The notes under the pieces were generated by a model that saw nothing but the letters and a program-made list of their open reading frames with translations, did not search any database and was not told the DNA's origin. Position numbers and translations under genes: made by a program. From Roseovarius aestuarii (GTDB taxonomy: Bacteria > Pseudomonadota > Alphaproteobacteria > Rhodobacterales > Rhodobacteraceae): 64,000 nt of DNA. Below are positions 46,868 to 55,817 of this stretch, one piece after another (the first letter of the stretch is position 1; every line of letters begins with the position of its first letter). The DNA lies in contig JAPWHL010000009.1 of the NCBI GenBank assembly GCA_027214255.1, positions 62,001-126,000 on the forward strand. The letters are read 5' to 3'.

Positions 46868-47653
46868 TTGAGCATTGCAAGAGATCCTTCGGATCTGAAA
46901 CAAAGTTTCAAGCCAGCGCTTTCAAGAAATGTTGACGGCCGCTTTCGTGGATACGCTGGGTGGCTGTTGTTCGCAACATTGTCTGTGGCTTTAGGCAACA
47001 CGGCGCATGCATCGGTTCGGGATGTTTGCGATAAGGCGGCTGCAGAGGCGTCTCAATCCACTGGCGTTCCAGTTTCAGTTTTGCGCGCGCTAACGCGTAT
47101 CGAAACCGGACGTACGCGATCAGGTCATTTGCAACCATGGCCATGGACCGTCAACATGGAGGGCGTTGGAAAATGGTTTGCAACTCGGGCTGAGGCTCAG
47201 AAATATGCAAAGCAATACTACAAATCAGGTGCCCGTAGCTTTGATGTTGGTTGCTTTCAAATCAATTACCGTTGGCACGGCAATCAATTCGCGTCGATTG
47301 ATGAAATGTTCGATCCATTTCTAAATGCGCGATATGCGGCGAAGTTTCTGAAAAATCTCTACAAAGAAACCGGAGATTGGACTGCCGCAGCCGGAGCATA
47401 CCATTCGCGCACCCCCAAATATGCCTCTAGATACACGACCCTTTTCGTTCGCATGCGTGATGATCTGAAAAAGGGCGAACATGCCCCCAGTGATAGTGTG
47501 CCTAGGTTAGCCACGACCGCAGCCTCGCGTTTAATCGCATATCCGCTTTTGCGAAACACGGGCGCAGGTGGGAAAAACGGATCGCTTGTGCAGTTACAAA
47601 ATACGGCACGCCCGGCGCTATGGGCGGCCACTAAAAAGGAGGTTGACCAATGA
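46868..47653 (+). CDS. Lytic transglycosylase, SltF-like, flagellar cluster
   Basis: Exported peptidoglycan-cleaving enzyme thought to open the wall for the rod. 261 residues: an N-terminal hydrophobic segment (about 29-48, export signal), then the transglycosylase SLT domain with catalytic E79 in ALTRIETGR, followed by DVGCFQINYRWHG and the AGAYHSRTPKYASRY segment. The start is TTG at 46868 with GGAAGG nine bases upstream; no ATG exists in frame before residue 92. R. sphaeroides has a flagellum-specific transglycosylase (SltF) in the same context. Its stop overlaps flhA by 4 bp. Confidence 0.85.
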   Translation: MSIARDPSDLKQSFKPALSRNVDGRFRGYAGWLLFATLSVALGNTAHASVRDVCDKAAAEASQSTGVPVSVLRALTRIETGRTRSGHLQPWPWTVNMEGVGKWFATRAEAQKYAKQYYKSGARSFDVGCFQINYRWHGNQFASIDEMFDPFLNARYAAKFLKNLYKETGDWTAAAGAYHSRTPKYASRYTTLFVRMRDDLKKGEHAPSDSVPRLATTAASRLIAYPLLRNTGAGGKNGSLVQLQNTARPALWAATKKEVDQ

Positions 47654-49737
47654 GGCCCATGTCTCTGAGGGACGCTTTCCAACCCACGGTTTTATTGGCT
47701 CTGGCGTTAATGGCGATCATCGTCATGATGATTCTACCCGTCCCCGCCTGGGTATTGGACGTAGGTCTAGCAGCCTCGTTCGGTCTTGCTATTCTGATTT
47801 TCACAGTCACGCTTTTCATTGAGCGCCCGTTGGACTTTTCGGCCTTTCCGACGATCCTTTTAGCCTCCTTGATGTTACGATTGTCACTTAACATTTCATC
47901 GACGAAACTGATTATCGGTCAGGGCCACACAGGGACCAGTGCGGCCGGCGGGGTGATCGAAGGATTCGCCAGCTTTGTCATGGGGGGCAGCGTCTTTTTG
48001 GGATTGGTTGTGTTTGGCGTTCTATTGATCGTCAACTTTATGGTCATTACCAAAGGTGCGGCACGTATGGCGGAGGTCGGCGCTCGGTTCGCGCTGGATG
48101 GGATGCCGGGTAAGCAGCTCGCGATTGATAGCGACATGGCCGCCGGCGCGATTAACCACGATCAGGCACGCGAGCGGCGTGATCGCGAGCTACAGGAAAC
48201 GACTTTTTTCGGCTCGCTTGATGGGGCATCCAAATTCGTCAAAGGCGATGCCGTTGCTGGGCTATTGATCACGTTGCTAAACTTGGTCATGGGCCTGGTC
48301 ATGGGGATAGTCGTGCATGGCATGCCTTTGGGGCAGGCTTTTGAAACATATGCGATTTTGACTGTTGGTGACGGGTTGGTAACCCAGATCCCAGCGGTAA
48401 TCATTTCAATTGCATCTGCGTTGCTGTTGGCGCGGGGCGGCAGCACGGGCGCGACTGATCTGGCACTGGTTGCACAGTTGGGGCGCCACCCGGCGGCAAT
48501 GGCAACCGTGGCGGCTTTGATGATCATGTTTGCTTTGGTGCCCGGTTTACCGTTTGTCCCATTTATTGTTGGCGGCGCAGCATTGGGTCTAACGGCAATC
48601 ATTCTTTATAGGCGCGTATCTGAGGCCAAGATACGGGACATCCCAGTTGAGCCTAGCGACGCCAAAAAGGCGGAAAAGTCTCTGGGTGATATTCTGGAAC
48701 TGGATGACGTCCATGTCGAATTTGCGCCTGACCTAGTGAACCTTGTTCTGGACCCGGGGACTGGCCTGGATGCGCGAATTTCCAACATGCGCGCGCATGT
48801 CGCAACGCATTTTGGGGTCATTTTGCCTGATATCAGGTTAACGGACGATCCGGGACTTCCATCGGGCAGGTACACCATTCGCGTTCAGGGTGTTGAGCAG
48901 GGGCAAGCGCTGCTGCGCACCAACAAAATTTTACTGTTGGACCCAGACAGCGTGGCAATCTTGCCACCGGGGGAACCTGTGGCCGAACCTGTCTATGGTG
49001 CCCCGGCCCGCTGGATTTCTCCAGAACATCAGGAGGATGTGGTGTTGGAAGGTGGTACAACTGTGGCCCCAGCGGAAATACTGGCGACTCATCTGCTTGA
49101 GGTGATCCGCCGCAATCTTAGCCGTTTGTTGACGATGAAAGCGATGCGACGCTTGCTAGACGAGATGCTCAACCTCAGTGATTCGGCGCGAGCCGAGGCA
49201 AATCGAAAACTGCTGGATGAAATGATCCCGGATCGCGTTCCTGCGGACATGTTGCATGCCATTTTGCGATTGCTGTTGGCCGAGCAAGTTTCGATCCGCA
49301 ACCTGCCTTTGATCATCGAAGCGACCGCCGAAGCGCGGCAACTTCATCAGAAGCCCGAAGCAATTTGTGAGCATGTGCGCCAACGACTTGGTTTTCAACT
49401 TGTGGCCAATCTTCAACGTGATGATGGCACGTTGCCCTTGATTCAATTGGCACCCGAGTGGGAGGATACGTTTACCACGTATCAAGTGGATCAAGATCGC
49501 GGGCGACTCGATGTGGCCCTTCCGCCTGAGTTGTTTAATGCTTTGACCACTGGAGTTTCTGGCGAGGTGGCCCGCGCGGCGGACAATGGGATTTTTCCTG
49601 CGGTTGTCACCTCGACCATGCGCCGACGGTTCTTGCGTACAGTGTTGTCGGCCAAAAACATCAATACCCCCGTCTTGTCGTTTGAGGAAATCGGAATAGA
49701 GGCACGCCCATCCTTGGTGGGCGTGGTGGCCGCTTGA
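47650..49737 (+). CDS. flhA: Flagellar export apparatus protein FlhA
   Basis: Largest subunit of the export gate, 695 residues. The N-terminal half has eight transmembrane segments with the conserved FHIPEP-type region GMPGKQLAIDSDMAAGAI near residues 155-172. The C-terminal half is the cytoplasmic ring that docks export substrates (ILATHLLEVIRRNLSRLLT near 475). Standard length. It overlaps the transglycosylase gene by 4 bp and ends on fliR. Confidence 0.96.
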   Translation: MRPMSLRDAFQPTVLLALALMAIIVMMILPVPAWVLDVGLAASFGLAILIFTVTLFIERPLDFSAFPTILLASLMLRLSLNISSTKLIIGQGHTGTSAAGGVIEGFASFVMGGSVFLGLVVFGVLLIVNFMVITKGAARMAEVGARFALDGMPGKQLAIDSDMAAGAINHDQARERRDRELQETTFFGSLDGASKFVKGDAVAGLLITLLNLVMGLVMGIVVHGMPLGQAFETYAILTVGDGLVTQIPAVIISIASALLLARGGSTGATDLALVAQLGRHPAAMATVAALMIMFALVPGLPFVPFIVGGAALGLTAIILYRRVSEAKIRDIPVEPSDAKKAEKSLGDILELDDVHVEFAPDLVNLVLDPGTGLDARISNMRAHVATHFGVILPDIRLTDDPGLPSGRYTIRVQGVEQGQALLRTNKILLLDPDSVAILPPGEPVAEPVYGAPARWISPEHQEDVVLEGGTTVAPAEILATHLLEVIRRNLSRLLTMKAMRRLLDEMLNLSDSARAEANRKLLDEMIPDRVPADMLHAILRLLLAEQVSIRNLPLIIEATAEARQLHQKPEAICEHVRQRLGFQLVANLQRDDGTLPLIQLAPEWEDTFTTYQVDQDRGRLDVALPPELFNALTTGVSGEVARAADNGIFPAVVTSTMRRRFLRTVLSAKNINTPVLSFEEIGIEARPSLVGVVAA

Positions 49738-50501
49738 CTGGTTTGCCCGCGCTTTTGCAAATCAGTCAGGATACTCTATGGCTGCACGCCGTTGTTTTTC
49801 TGCGAGTTGGACCGATCGTGTCTTTGTTTCCTGGCATTGGGGAGCAATCGGTTCCCATGCGGATCAAACTGGCGCTTGCTTTGGCATTCACTGCTATTTG
49901 CGCCCCAGCCGTCGCGCCTTATCTGATGGGGCAACCAGACTCGGATTTCGCATGGCTAGCCGTGACGGAAACGGCGATCGGTTTGATGATTGGGATTGGA
50001 GTGCGGCTGTTTTTGTTGGCCATGCAAACAGCCGGATCAATCGCAGCGCAGGCAACGTCATTATCCCAGATTCTGGGGGCAGCGGGGGTCACACCGTTGC
50101 CGGCGATGGGGCATGTTCTGGCGCTGGGGGCGATCACACTGGCCATGATTATGGGGTTACACGTCCGTGTCGCGGAGTTGGTGATAACAACCTACGGAAT
50201 CTTTCCTGTTGGTGATTTGCCTGGTTCTGCTGGGGTTTCTCAATGGGGGGTCGCTCAGGTGGCCCGTGCGTTTTCGCTGGCGTTCACGCTGGCCGCGCCC
50301 TTTGTCATCGTTTCAGTCCTCTACAATTTGACACTGGGAATCATTAACCGAGCGATGCCGCAAATGATGGTGGTTTTCGTCGGTGCGCCGGTCATTACGG
50401 CGGGCGGTTTGTTCCTGTTGTTTTTGCTGGCGCCCAGCATGCTTGGGCTATGGATGACTGCGCTACAGCATTTCATCATTAATCCGTTTGGCCCCCCCTG
50501 A
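49734..50501 (+). CDS. fliR: Flagellar export gate protein FliR
   Basis: Export gate subunit of 255 residues with about six transmembrane segments; the family pattern PGIGEQSVPMRIKLALAL lies near residues 33-50 and LGIINRAMPQMMVVFVGAP near 200-218. The start is a TTG overlapping the flhA stop (TTGA), so translation is coupled; another TTG three codons on is an alternative. flhB starts on its last base (ATG overlapping TGA). Confidence 0.93.
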   Translation: MTGLPALLQISQDTLWLHAVVFLRVGPIVSLFPGIGEQSVPMRIKLALALAFTAICAPAVAPYLMGQPDSDFAWLAVTETAIGLMIGIGVRLFLLAMQTAGSIAAQATSLSQILGAAGVTPLPAMGHVLALGAITLAMIMGLHVRVAELVITTYGIFPVGDLPGSAGVSQWGVAQVARAFSLAFTLAAPFVIVSVLYNLTLGIINRAMPQMMVVFVGAPVITAGGLFLLFLLAPSMLGLWMTALQHFIINPFGPP

Positions 50502-51586
50502 TGTCACAAGCACAGGACGATTCCGACAAAACTCACGAGCCTACGCAGCACAAGCTGGATGAAGCCCGCAAAAAGGGTGAGCTTGCGCGGTCGGCAGATT
50601 TGACAATGGCAGGGGCCTATCTGGGATTTCTCATCACAGGGCTCGCGGCGGGCGCACAGTCGATCAAGCACATCAGTACACAGTTGATGGTTCTGATCGA
50701 TCAGGCGAATGCGTTATCTGATTTGATATTTGACGGGCGAGCATCGGCGCCGATTGGGGGATTCTTGGGGGCGTTGGCATCCGGGCTGATTGTCTGGTTC
50801 GCTATTCCGGCGGGGATCGCATTGCTGGCGGTTTTTGCGCAAAAGGCGATGGTGTTTGCCCCCGACAAGTTGATCCCCAAGTTGTCGCGCATCAATCCAA
50901 TTTCGAATGCCAAGAACAAATACGGCCTATCAGGGCTGGTCGAGTTCGGAAAAAGCTTCGTGAAATTGGTCGTTTACTCGGTAGTACTGGGGGCTTTCCT
51001 AAAATGGCGAATGCCAGAAATGGCCGGAGCAATGTTTGCCGAACCACGTATCATTGGCGCATTGATGGCGCGCATGATCGTGGAGTTTATGATGGTCGTT
51101 TGCGTGGTTGCCGTGATGATCGGTGCAATTGATTTCATGTGGCAGAGTTTCGACCACAACCGCAAAAACCGAATGTCCCATCAGGAAGTCCGCGACGAAA
51201 TCAAAAAACATGAGGGTGATCCGCATATGAAGCAGGAGCGGCGTATGCGTGGCCAACAGATTGCATCCGATCAGATGATGGCCGAAGTGCCCAAAGCAGA
51301 CGTGGTTGTGGTTAATCCAACGCATTACGCGGTCGCCTTGAAATGGAGCCGTGCCCCCGGTGCCGCGCCGGAATGTGTGGCTAAAGGGGTTGATCACATG
51401 GCATTGGCCATTCGGGAGCTGGCTATGGAGCATGGCGTTCCAATTCGACATGATCCGCCCACCGCCCGTGCGTTGCATGCGACAACCAAAATCGGGCAAG
51501 AGATTGACGCTGACCACTATAGGGCCGTCGCGGCGGCGATCAGGTTCGCCGAAGACATGCGCCGGCGCGCCGGAGGGAAATCATGA
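50501..51586 (+). CDS. flhB: Flagellar export switch protein FlhB
   Basis: Controls the change of export from rod/hook to filament substrates. 361 residues: soluble N-terminus with KTHEPTQHKLDEARKKGEL, four transmembrane segments, then the cytoplasmic domain with the autocleavage motif NPTH in VVVNPTHYAVALKW near residues 268-281. Standard. It shares one base with the fliR stop and overlaps the next gene by 4 bp. Confidence 0.96.
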   Translation: MSQAQDDSDKTHEPTQHKLDEARKKGELARSADLTMAGAYLGFLITGLAAGAQSIKHISTQLMVLIDQANALSDLIFDGRASAPIGGFLGALASGLIVWFAIPAGIALLAVFAQKAMVFAPDKLIPKLSRINPISNAKNKYGLSGLVEFGKSFVKLVVYSVVLGAFLKWRMPEMAGAMFAEPRIIGALMARMIVEFMMVVCVVAVMIGAIDFMWQSFDHNRKNRMSHQEVRDEIKKHEGDPHMKQERRMRGQQIASDQMMAEVPKADVVVVNPTHYAVALKWSRAPGAAPECVAKGVDHMALAIRELAMEHGVPIRHDPPTARALHATTKIGQEIDADHYRAVAAAIRFAEDMRRRAGGKS

Positions 51587-52017
51587 GCGATCTTGAAGAA
51601 ATGAGGCAGATTACACAGGTGGTCTATCGCAAGGAACAGTCAAAATTTCAGAAACTGGTCACGCGGGAGGCGCAATTGCGACGCTCATTGGCTGACCTGG
51701 AAACGCATCGATCCGTTGTCGCTCATCTCCCTACGGATCAGTTGGATGGGGTGCGTGCTATTGGCGCGGATCTGGCCTGGCAAGGTTGGGCTCAACGATC
51801 ACGCCGTGCGCTAAACATGGAGTTGGCGCAAGTTCTGGTTAAAAAGGCAGAGAGAATCGGCGCTTTGCGTCGCGCTTTTGGCCGGTCAGAGGCTATTGCG
51901 CAACTGGATCAAAACGAAAAAACAGCCCGACGCAATGCCCTGATGCGTCGGGATACTGAGAGCATAGAGGCCTTGATGCTTTTGCAAGAAATGCAGGGTG
52001 TGCCTTACAAATCCTGA
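51583..52017 (+). CDS. Coiled-coil protein after flhB, possible FliJ analogue
   Basis: 144 residues, soluble and almost entirely helical and charged (KEQSKFQKLVTREAQLRRSLADLE near residues 17-40, partial; later KKAERIGALRRAF). Size and coiled-coil style match FliJ, the stalk of the FliI ATPase, and no other fliJ candidate is seen in this cluster although fliI and a fliH-like gene are. There is no diagnostic motif, so this is inference. It overlaps flhB by 4 bp and its 3' end overlaps the convergent FliL-like gene by 13 bp. Confidence 0.6.
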   Translation: MSDLEEMRQITQVVYRKEQSKFQKLVTREAQLRRSLADLETHRSVVAHLPTDQLDGVRAIGADLAWQGWAQRSRRALNMELAQVLVKKAERIGALRRAFGRSEAIAQLDQNEKTARRNALMRRDTESIEALMLLQEMQGVPYKS

Positions 52018-52535
52018 CGTGCGAGGTCAGTGATCAACACGCCGGTCACAACATCGCCGACAACACCTTGCGCCACCTCCAAAAGGCCAGACCGCAGGAC
52101 GTCCAGATTGTCGGTGTTTGTAAACTCACCACGAAACCCGCCCATATTGGCATGGTCGAACAGGACTTGGAGGAACGAGTCACGCAGCTTGGGTTCGCGG
52201 CGATAAATCATGTCGGCGTTTCCAGCCTTCAACTCAATGCTTAGCGACATGACAACCAGTGTTTCCACCTTGTCGCCCTTGACGACGGGGACAACAAATT
52301 GATTGTTTAGCTTGATGAATTCGATTGTCTCCGCGCTGTTTTCGTCCGCGTGGGCACTGGCTTTGGCTTGCTGAGTATCTTTCTTGGCGTGATCGCCAGC
52401 AATTGCTGACGCGCCGACCGTCGCGTCTGGCTCGGCCGCAATAGGCTGAGATGACTCCGGGCGCATGGCCAGCCCAGCACCAACGCCGCCGCCTATGCCG
52501 ACAAGGGCGAGGATGAGGGGAAGTAGTTTCTTCAT
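52005..52535 (-). CDS. Second FliL-family protein
   Basis: 176 residues. A signal-anchor helix (about 5-23), a low-complexity linker rich in alanine, aspartate and histidine (30-70), then a FliL-like periplasmic domain: VETLVVMSLSIELKAGNA, RREPKLRDSFLQVLFDH and VGDVVTGVLITDLARQDL follow the FliL order, including the conserved C-terminal helix. Canonical FliL is encoded at 41985-42488. It lies 12 bp after flgH on the same strand, so it is expressed with the rod/ring operon. Role unknown. Confidence 0.75.
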   Translation of the reverse strand: MKKLLPLILALVGIGGGVGAGLAMRPESSQPIAAEPDATVGASAIAGDHAKKDTQQAKASAHADENSAETIEFIKLNNQFVVPVVKGDKVETLVVMSLSIELKAGNADMIYRREPKLRDSFLQVLFDHANMGGFRGEFTNTDNLDVLRSGLLEVAQGVVGDVVTGVLITDLARQDL

Positions 52536-52546
52536 AACATGGCCTT

Positions 52547-53275
52547 TCAGAAGGGCAATATGGCATCCAGAACCTGTTGGCCGAGGCGCGGTTGTTGCAT
52601 GTCGGTGATCTGACCGCGTCCACCATAGGAAATGCGGGCAGACGCAATTTTGTCATAAGTGATTTCATTCTGGCGCGAGATATCCTCGGGGCGCACGTAC
52701 CCTGTCACCAGCAATTCGCGCATTTCAAAGTTAACGCGCACTTCCTGACTGCCTTGAATCGACAGAACGCCATTGGGCAAAACCTGCATGATTGTGGCGG
52801 CTACGCGCAGCGTCAGTTCCTCGCGACGGCTGACCGAACCATCTCCGCCTGACTTGCTGGAGGAGTTAATAGAAACGGCCTCGGCTGACGTTGCCCCTGT
52901 AGGCAGCTTTTTGTCCAGGCGTTGGGGCAAACCCAAAAGCTGCGGCACTCCCAGGCTTTCGGTTCCGGATCGTGAGCGAGAGGTGGAGTTGGAAATCTGG
53001 GCCTCGTCGTCAATTTCGATCACCACCGTCAAGATGTCGCCGCGTTGCATCGCGCGCCGGTCCCCCAACAGGGATTGGCGCCCCGCCGCCCAAAGGGACG
53101 CTTGATCCGCTTTCCGGCGTGGCTCAACAGTTTCGGGCAAGCCGGGCAAAAGCATCGCGGCCTGCTCTGGCGACTCGGTGTTGGGGGTGAATGATGGCGG
53201 TTTGCCAATGTGATCACCGCGCCCGCAAGCGGCAAGACCTAGGGCAAGACCTAGGCAGACAATCTGCTTGGACAT
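52547..53275 (-). CDS. flgH: Flagellar L-ring protein FlgH
   Basis: Outer-membrane lipoprotein forming the L ring. 242 residues with a lipobox LGLAAC (cysteine at residue 17) and the family body SLWAAGRQSLLGDRRAMQRGDILTVVI near residues 60-86 (partial), ending with the FlgH pattern DISRQNEITYDKIASARISYGG near 200. Downstream of flgA by 9 bp. The P-ring gene flgI is not in the window. Confidence 0.95.
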   Translation of the reverse strand: MSKQIVCLGLALGLAACGRGDHIGKPPSFTPNTESPEQAAMLLPGLPETVEPRRKADQASLWAAGRQSLLGDRRAMQRGDILTVVIEIDDEAQISNSTSRSRSGTESLGVPQLLGLPQRLDKKLPTGATSAEAVSINSSSKSGGDGSVSRREELTLRVAATIMQVLPNGVLSIQGSQEVRVNFEMRELLVTGYVRPEDISRQNEITYDKIASARISYGGRGQITDMQQPRLGQQVLDAILPF

Positions 53276-53284
53276 GTTGGTCTC

Positions 53285-53701
53285 CTAGTTGGATACGATG
53301 ACGCGCCCGTCGGGCAGAACTTGCCCTGAAACTGTGAGGCGCGAGCTGAGATTCATCACACGCACGAATTCTCCGGGGCCAGCTCGTCCAAGTGACCGGC
53401 CCTCGGTTGTGATGCTGATGCCGGATTGCTCATAGATTAGCGAAATGATCTGATTGCGTTCGACAACGGCGGGCGGTCCAACGTCACCGGGCCGGATGGG
53501 GCGGCCAGCATAAAGAGCAACACGCGCTTCTTGGCCGATGACTTTGGATGGATCGACGATCGCGCCGACGACGTCGATCTGTTTAACCACCAAATCCTGT
53601 GGCATAATCAGGCTTTGCGCCCGGATGGTGCGCGCGGCCAGCACGGTATCGGCCATAGCCGGGGTGGTCAGGCACAGCGCGAACAGGACAAGGAGCCGCA
53701 T
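53285..53701 (-). CDS. flgA: Flagellar P-ring assembly chaperone FlgA (short form)
   Basis: Exported chaperone of 138 residues with a signal peptide (about 1-17, ending PAMA) and a single SAF-type domain (VVKQIDVVGAI, LYAGRPIRPGDV, LGRAGPGEFVRVMNL). Enteric FlgA is about 220 residues; the short form lacks the N-terminal domain, as in related bacteria. It shares one base with flgG's stop. Confidence 0.92.
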   Translation of the reverse strand: MRLLVLFALCLTTPAMADTVLAARTIRAQSLIMPQDLVVKQIDVVGAIVDPSKVIGQEARVALYAGRPIRPGDVGPPAVVERNQIISLIYEQSGISITTEGRSLGRAGPGEFVRVMNLSSRLTVSGQVLPDGRVIVSN

Positions 53702-54486
53702 CAGCGCACCTGCGTCGTCGCGCCCAGCATTTGATCTGCTGCGGAGATGACCTTGGAGTTCAGTTCGTACCCGCGCTGAGCCTCGATCAGCTCGGTGATC
53801 TCACGCACGGGGTCAACCGAGCTGTCCTCAAGATACCCTTGGCGCAATGTTCCCAAGCCGTCCTCGCCCGGGGTGGTTTGAAGTGCTGGGCCTGAGGCTT
53901 CGGTTACCGAAAACAGATTGCTGCCGCGTGCCTCTAGCCCTTTTGCATTTGTGAAGCTTGCAAGCGTAAACTGGCCCAGCAACTGTGCCTCGGGGCTGTT
54001 TTGAAAATAGGCGTATACCTCGCCCGCGCCATTGATTGAAATGCTGCGTGCATCGTCTGGGATCACGATTTCAGGGGCCACTGCAAACCCGTCGGACGTA
54101 ACGATCATGCCGTCGGCAGAACGTTTCAAGGCCCCGTCTCGCGTATAGGCGGCCTCGCCCGATGGCAGATTGACCTCAAGATAGCCATTTCCGTCGATAG
54201 CTATATCCAGATCGCCATTCGTGGCCGAAAGAGATCCTTGTGCCAGATGCACAGACACCGCTGCGGGGCGCACGCCCAACCCAAGCTGAACACCAGTGGG
54301 CAACACGGTGCCATCAGCGGCATTCACACTGCCTGCGCGAGAAAATTGTTGATAATGCAGGTCAGCAAACTCGGCCCGGCGGGTGTTGTACCCGGTGGTC
54401 GACATATTCGCGAGGTTGTTCGAGATTGTCTCGACCCGCATTTGTTGAGCCGCCATACCGGTGGCGGCGATTTTCAAGGCACGCAT
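53701..54486 (-). CDS. flgG: Flagellar distal rod protein FlgG
   Basis: Distal rod, 261 residues, the usual length. N-terminal rod motif MRALKIAATGMAAQQMRVE with NNLANMSTTGYNTRRAEF; C-terminal EITELIEAQRGYELNSKVI. The ATG at 54486 follows GGAG with good spacing; the upstream in-frame extension would overlap flgF and is not used. It starts 10 bp after the flgF stop. Confidence 0.96.
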   Translation of the reverse strand: MRALKIAATGMAAQQMRVETISNNLANMSTTGYNTRRAEFADLHYQQFSRAGSVNAADGTVLPTGVQLGLGVRPAAVSVHLAQGSLSATNGDLDIAIDGNGYLEVNLPSGEAAYTRDGALKRSADGMIVTSDGFAVAPEIVIPDDARSISINGAGEVYAYFQNSPEAQLLGQFTLASFTNAKGLEARGSNLFSVTEASGPALQTTPGEDGLGTLRQGYLEDSSVDPVREITELIEAQRGYELNSKVISAADQMLGATTQVR

Positions 54487-54496
54487 TTGGTGTCTC

Positions 54497-55216
54497 CTAT
54501 CTGGATTGAATGAATGTCTGCATCGCAGTGCGCAGGCGCTTATCTTCGGCTTCCAAGAAGTTCTGGCCCAATTCATAGGCGCGCTGGACTTCGATCATGC
54601 GGGCGATCTGGCTAACGGGGTCAACGTTGGCTCCCTCCAGAAAACCTTGCAAGATGCGACCGTCCAGCACCGGGTCATACCCCGCCTCGGAGCGAAACAT
54701 CACACCGTCCTCTCGGAAAAGACCCACTGTGTCCCGCGGTGTAACCAAACCGATCTGGGCTAATGGGCGGCCATCGGAGCTGACTGTGCCATCGCTGGAC
54801 ACGTTCAGCGCAGTGGCGTCCGGTGGAATAAACACAGGCGCACCTCCGCCATCCAGAACGCGAAACCCATCATTCGTAACCAGATCGCCCTCGGCAGAGA
54901 TTGAAAAACTACCCGCGCGGGTCAAACGCTCGCCCTGAGGCGTTTCAATTAGAAAAAAACCGTCCCCTTCGATTGCGAAATCCAGCGCCCCGCCGGTTTG
55001 GGTTAACGCGCCCTGAAGCGCCGAGGAGTGACGCACATTCGCTGTGGCCATGGAAATCGATGGTCCACTGCCTGTGCGCTTGATGTATTCTGAGAAAACC
55101 AGCCCTTCCTGTCGGAATCCGGTTGTGGCTGCATTCGCAATATTGTTCGCCACGGCCTGCATCTCGCGCATCAAGCCGGACTGACGGGTGAGGGTCGTGT
55201 AGCCGGACGTTTCCAA
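54497..55216 (-). CDS. flgF: Flagellar proximal rod protein FlgF
   Basis: Proximal rod, 239 residues. It has the rod N-terminus (LMREMQAVANNIANAATTGFRQ), the central domain DFAIEGDGFFLIETPQG, and the C-terminal helix QIARMIEVQRAYELGQNFLE. Two bases before the fliQ stop and 10 bp ahead of flgG; the order fliQ-flgF-flgG is that of Rhodobacteraceae clusters. Confidence 0.95.
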   Translation of the reverse strand: METSGYTTLTRQSGLMREMQAVANNIANAATTGFRQEGLVFSEYIKRTGSGPSISMATANVRHSSALQGALTQTGGALDFAIEGDGFFLIETPQGERLTRAGSFSISAEGDLVTNDGFRVLDGGGAPVFIPPDATALNVSSDGTVSSDGRPLAQIGLVTPRDTVGLFREDGVMFRSEAGYDPVLDGRILQGFLEGANVDPVSQIARMIEVQRAYELGQNFLEAEDKRLRTAMQTFIQSR

Positions 55217-55217
55217 G

Positions 55218-55487
55218 TTAGCCTCCTATGATCAGCGGTATCAGACGGTCTTGAAAAAACGACACCAACGTGGTCGTCATGAAGCCCATGGACATCCAGA
55301 ACACGACAACGATCGCGGCCAGTTTTGGCACGAAGGTTAAAGTTAGCTCTTGGATTGAGGTTAACGCTTGAAACAAACCAACCGTCAGACCCGCTATAAG
55401 TGCGATGGCGAGAATGGGCATTGCGATGACCACAGCCACCCACAATCCCTGTCGCAAAGTGTCGAAAAAAATCACCTCGCTTTGCAT
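55218..55487 (-). CDS. fliQ: Flagellar export gate protein FliQ
   Basis: 89 residues, two transmembrane helices (about 15-38 and 51-70) with the family pattern AIALIAGLTVGLFQALTSIQ followed by ELTLTFVPK. Third small gate subunit with FliP and FliR; here it is placed among rod genes rather than beside them. Spaced 4 bp after fliE. Confidence 0.95.
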   Translation of the reverse strand: MQSEVIFFDTLRQGLWVAVVIAMPILAIALIAGLTVGLFQALTSIQELTLTFVPKLAAIVVVFWMSMGFMTTTLVSFFQDRLIPLIIGG

Positions 55488-55491
55488 GCGG

Positions 55492-55782
55492 TCAGACCGG
55501 CATACGCAGGATTTCTTGATACGCTTCCACGACCTTGTCCCGCACGGTCACAGCCGTTTCAACGGCCAGCTCGGTCTGGGCAAGAGCCTGAACCAGTGTA
55601 TGTGGGTCGGCCTCCCCAACCATGGCCGCTTTGGCAGTTGATTCAGATTCCTGCAATGTGGCAGCAAAATCGCGCGCCAAGTTTACTGCTGTTTCTACAG
55701 GGCCGGACGCCCCTGCCTGAGGTTCTGTTGCGGGGCGGGAGGCCGCATATTTTTGCGCGACATTAAGGGCAGCGATTTCCAT
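55492..55782 (-). CDS. fliE: Flagellar MS-ring/rod junction protein FliE
   Basis: Links FliF to the rod and is the first export substrate. 96 residues; the C-terminal part follows the family (DPHTLVQALAQTELAVETAVTVRDKVVEAYQEILRMPV in part: the ending VRDKVVEAYQEILRMPV is diagnostic). It lies 35 bp after flgC and 4 bp before fliQ. Confidence 0.94.
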   Translation of the reverse strand: MEIAALNVAQKYAASRPATEPQAGASGPVETAVNLARDFAATLQESESTAKAAMVGEADPHTLVQALAQTELAVETAVTVRDKVVEAYQEILRMPV

Positions 55783-55817
55783 TCTGGAACTCCTATTTGT
55801 GGGATTGTTGATCGAGA

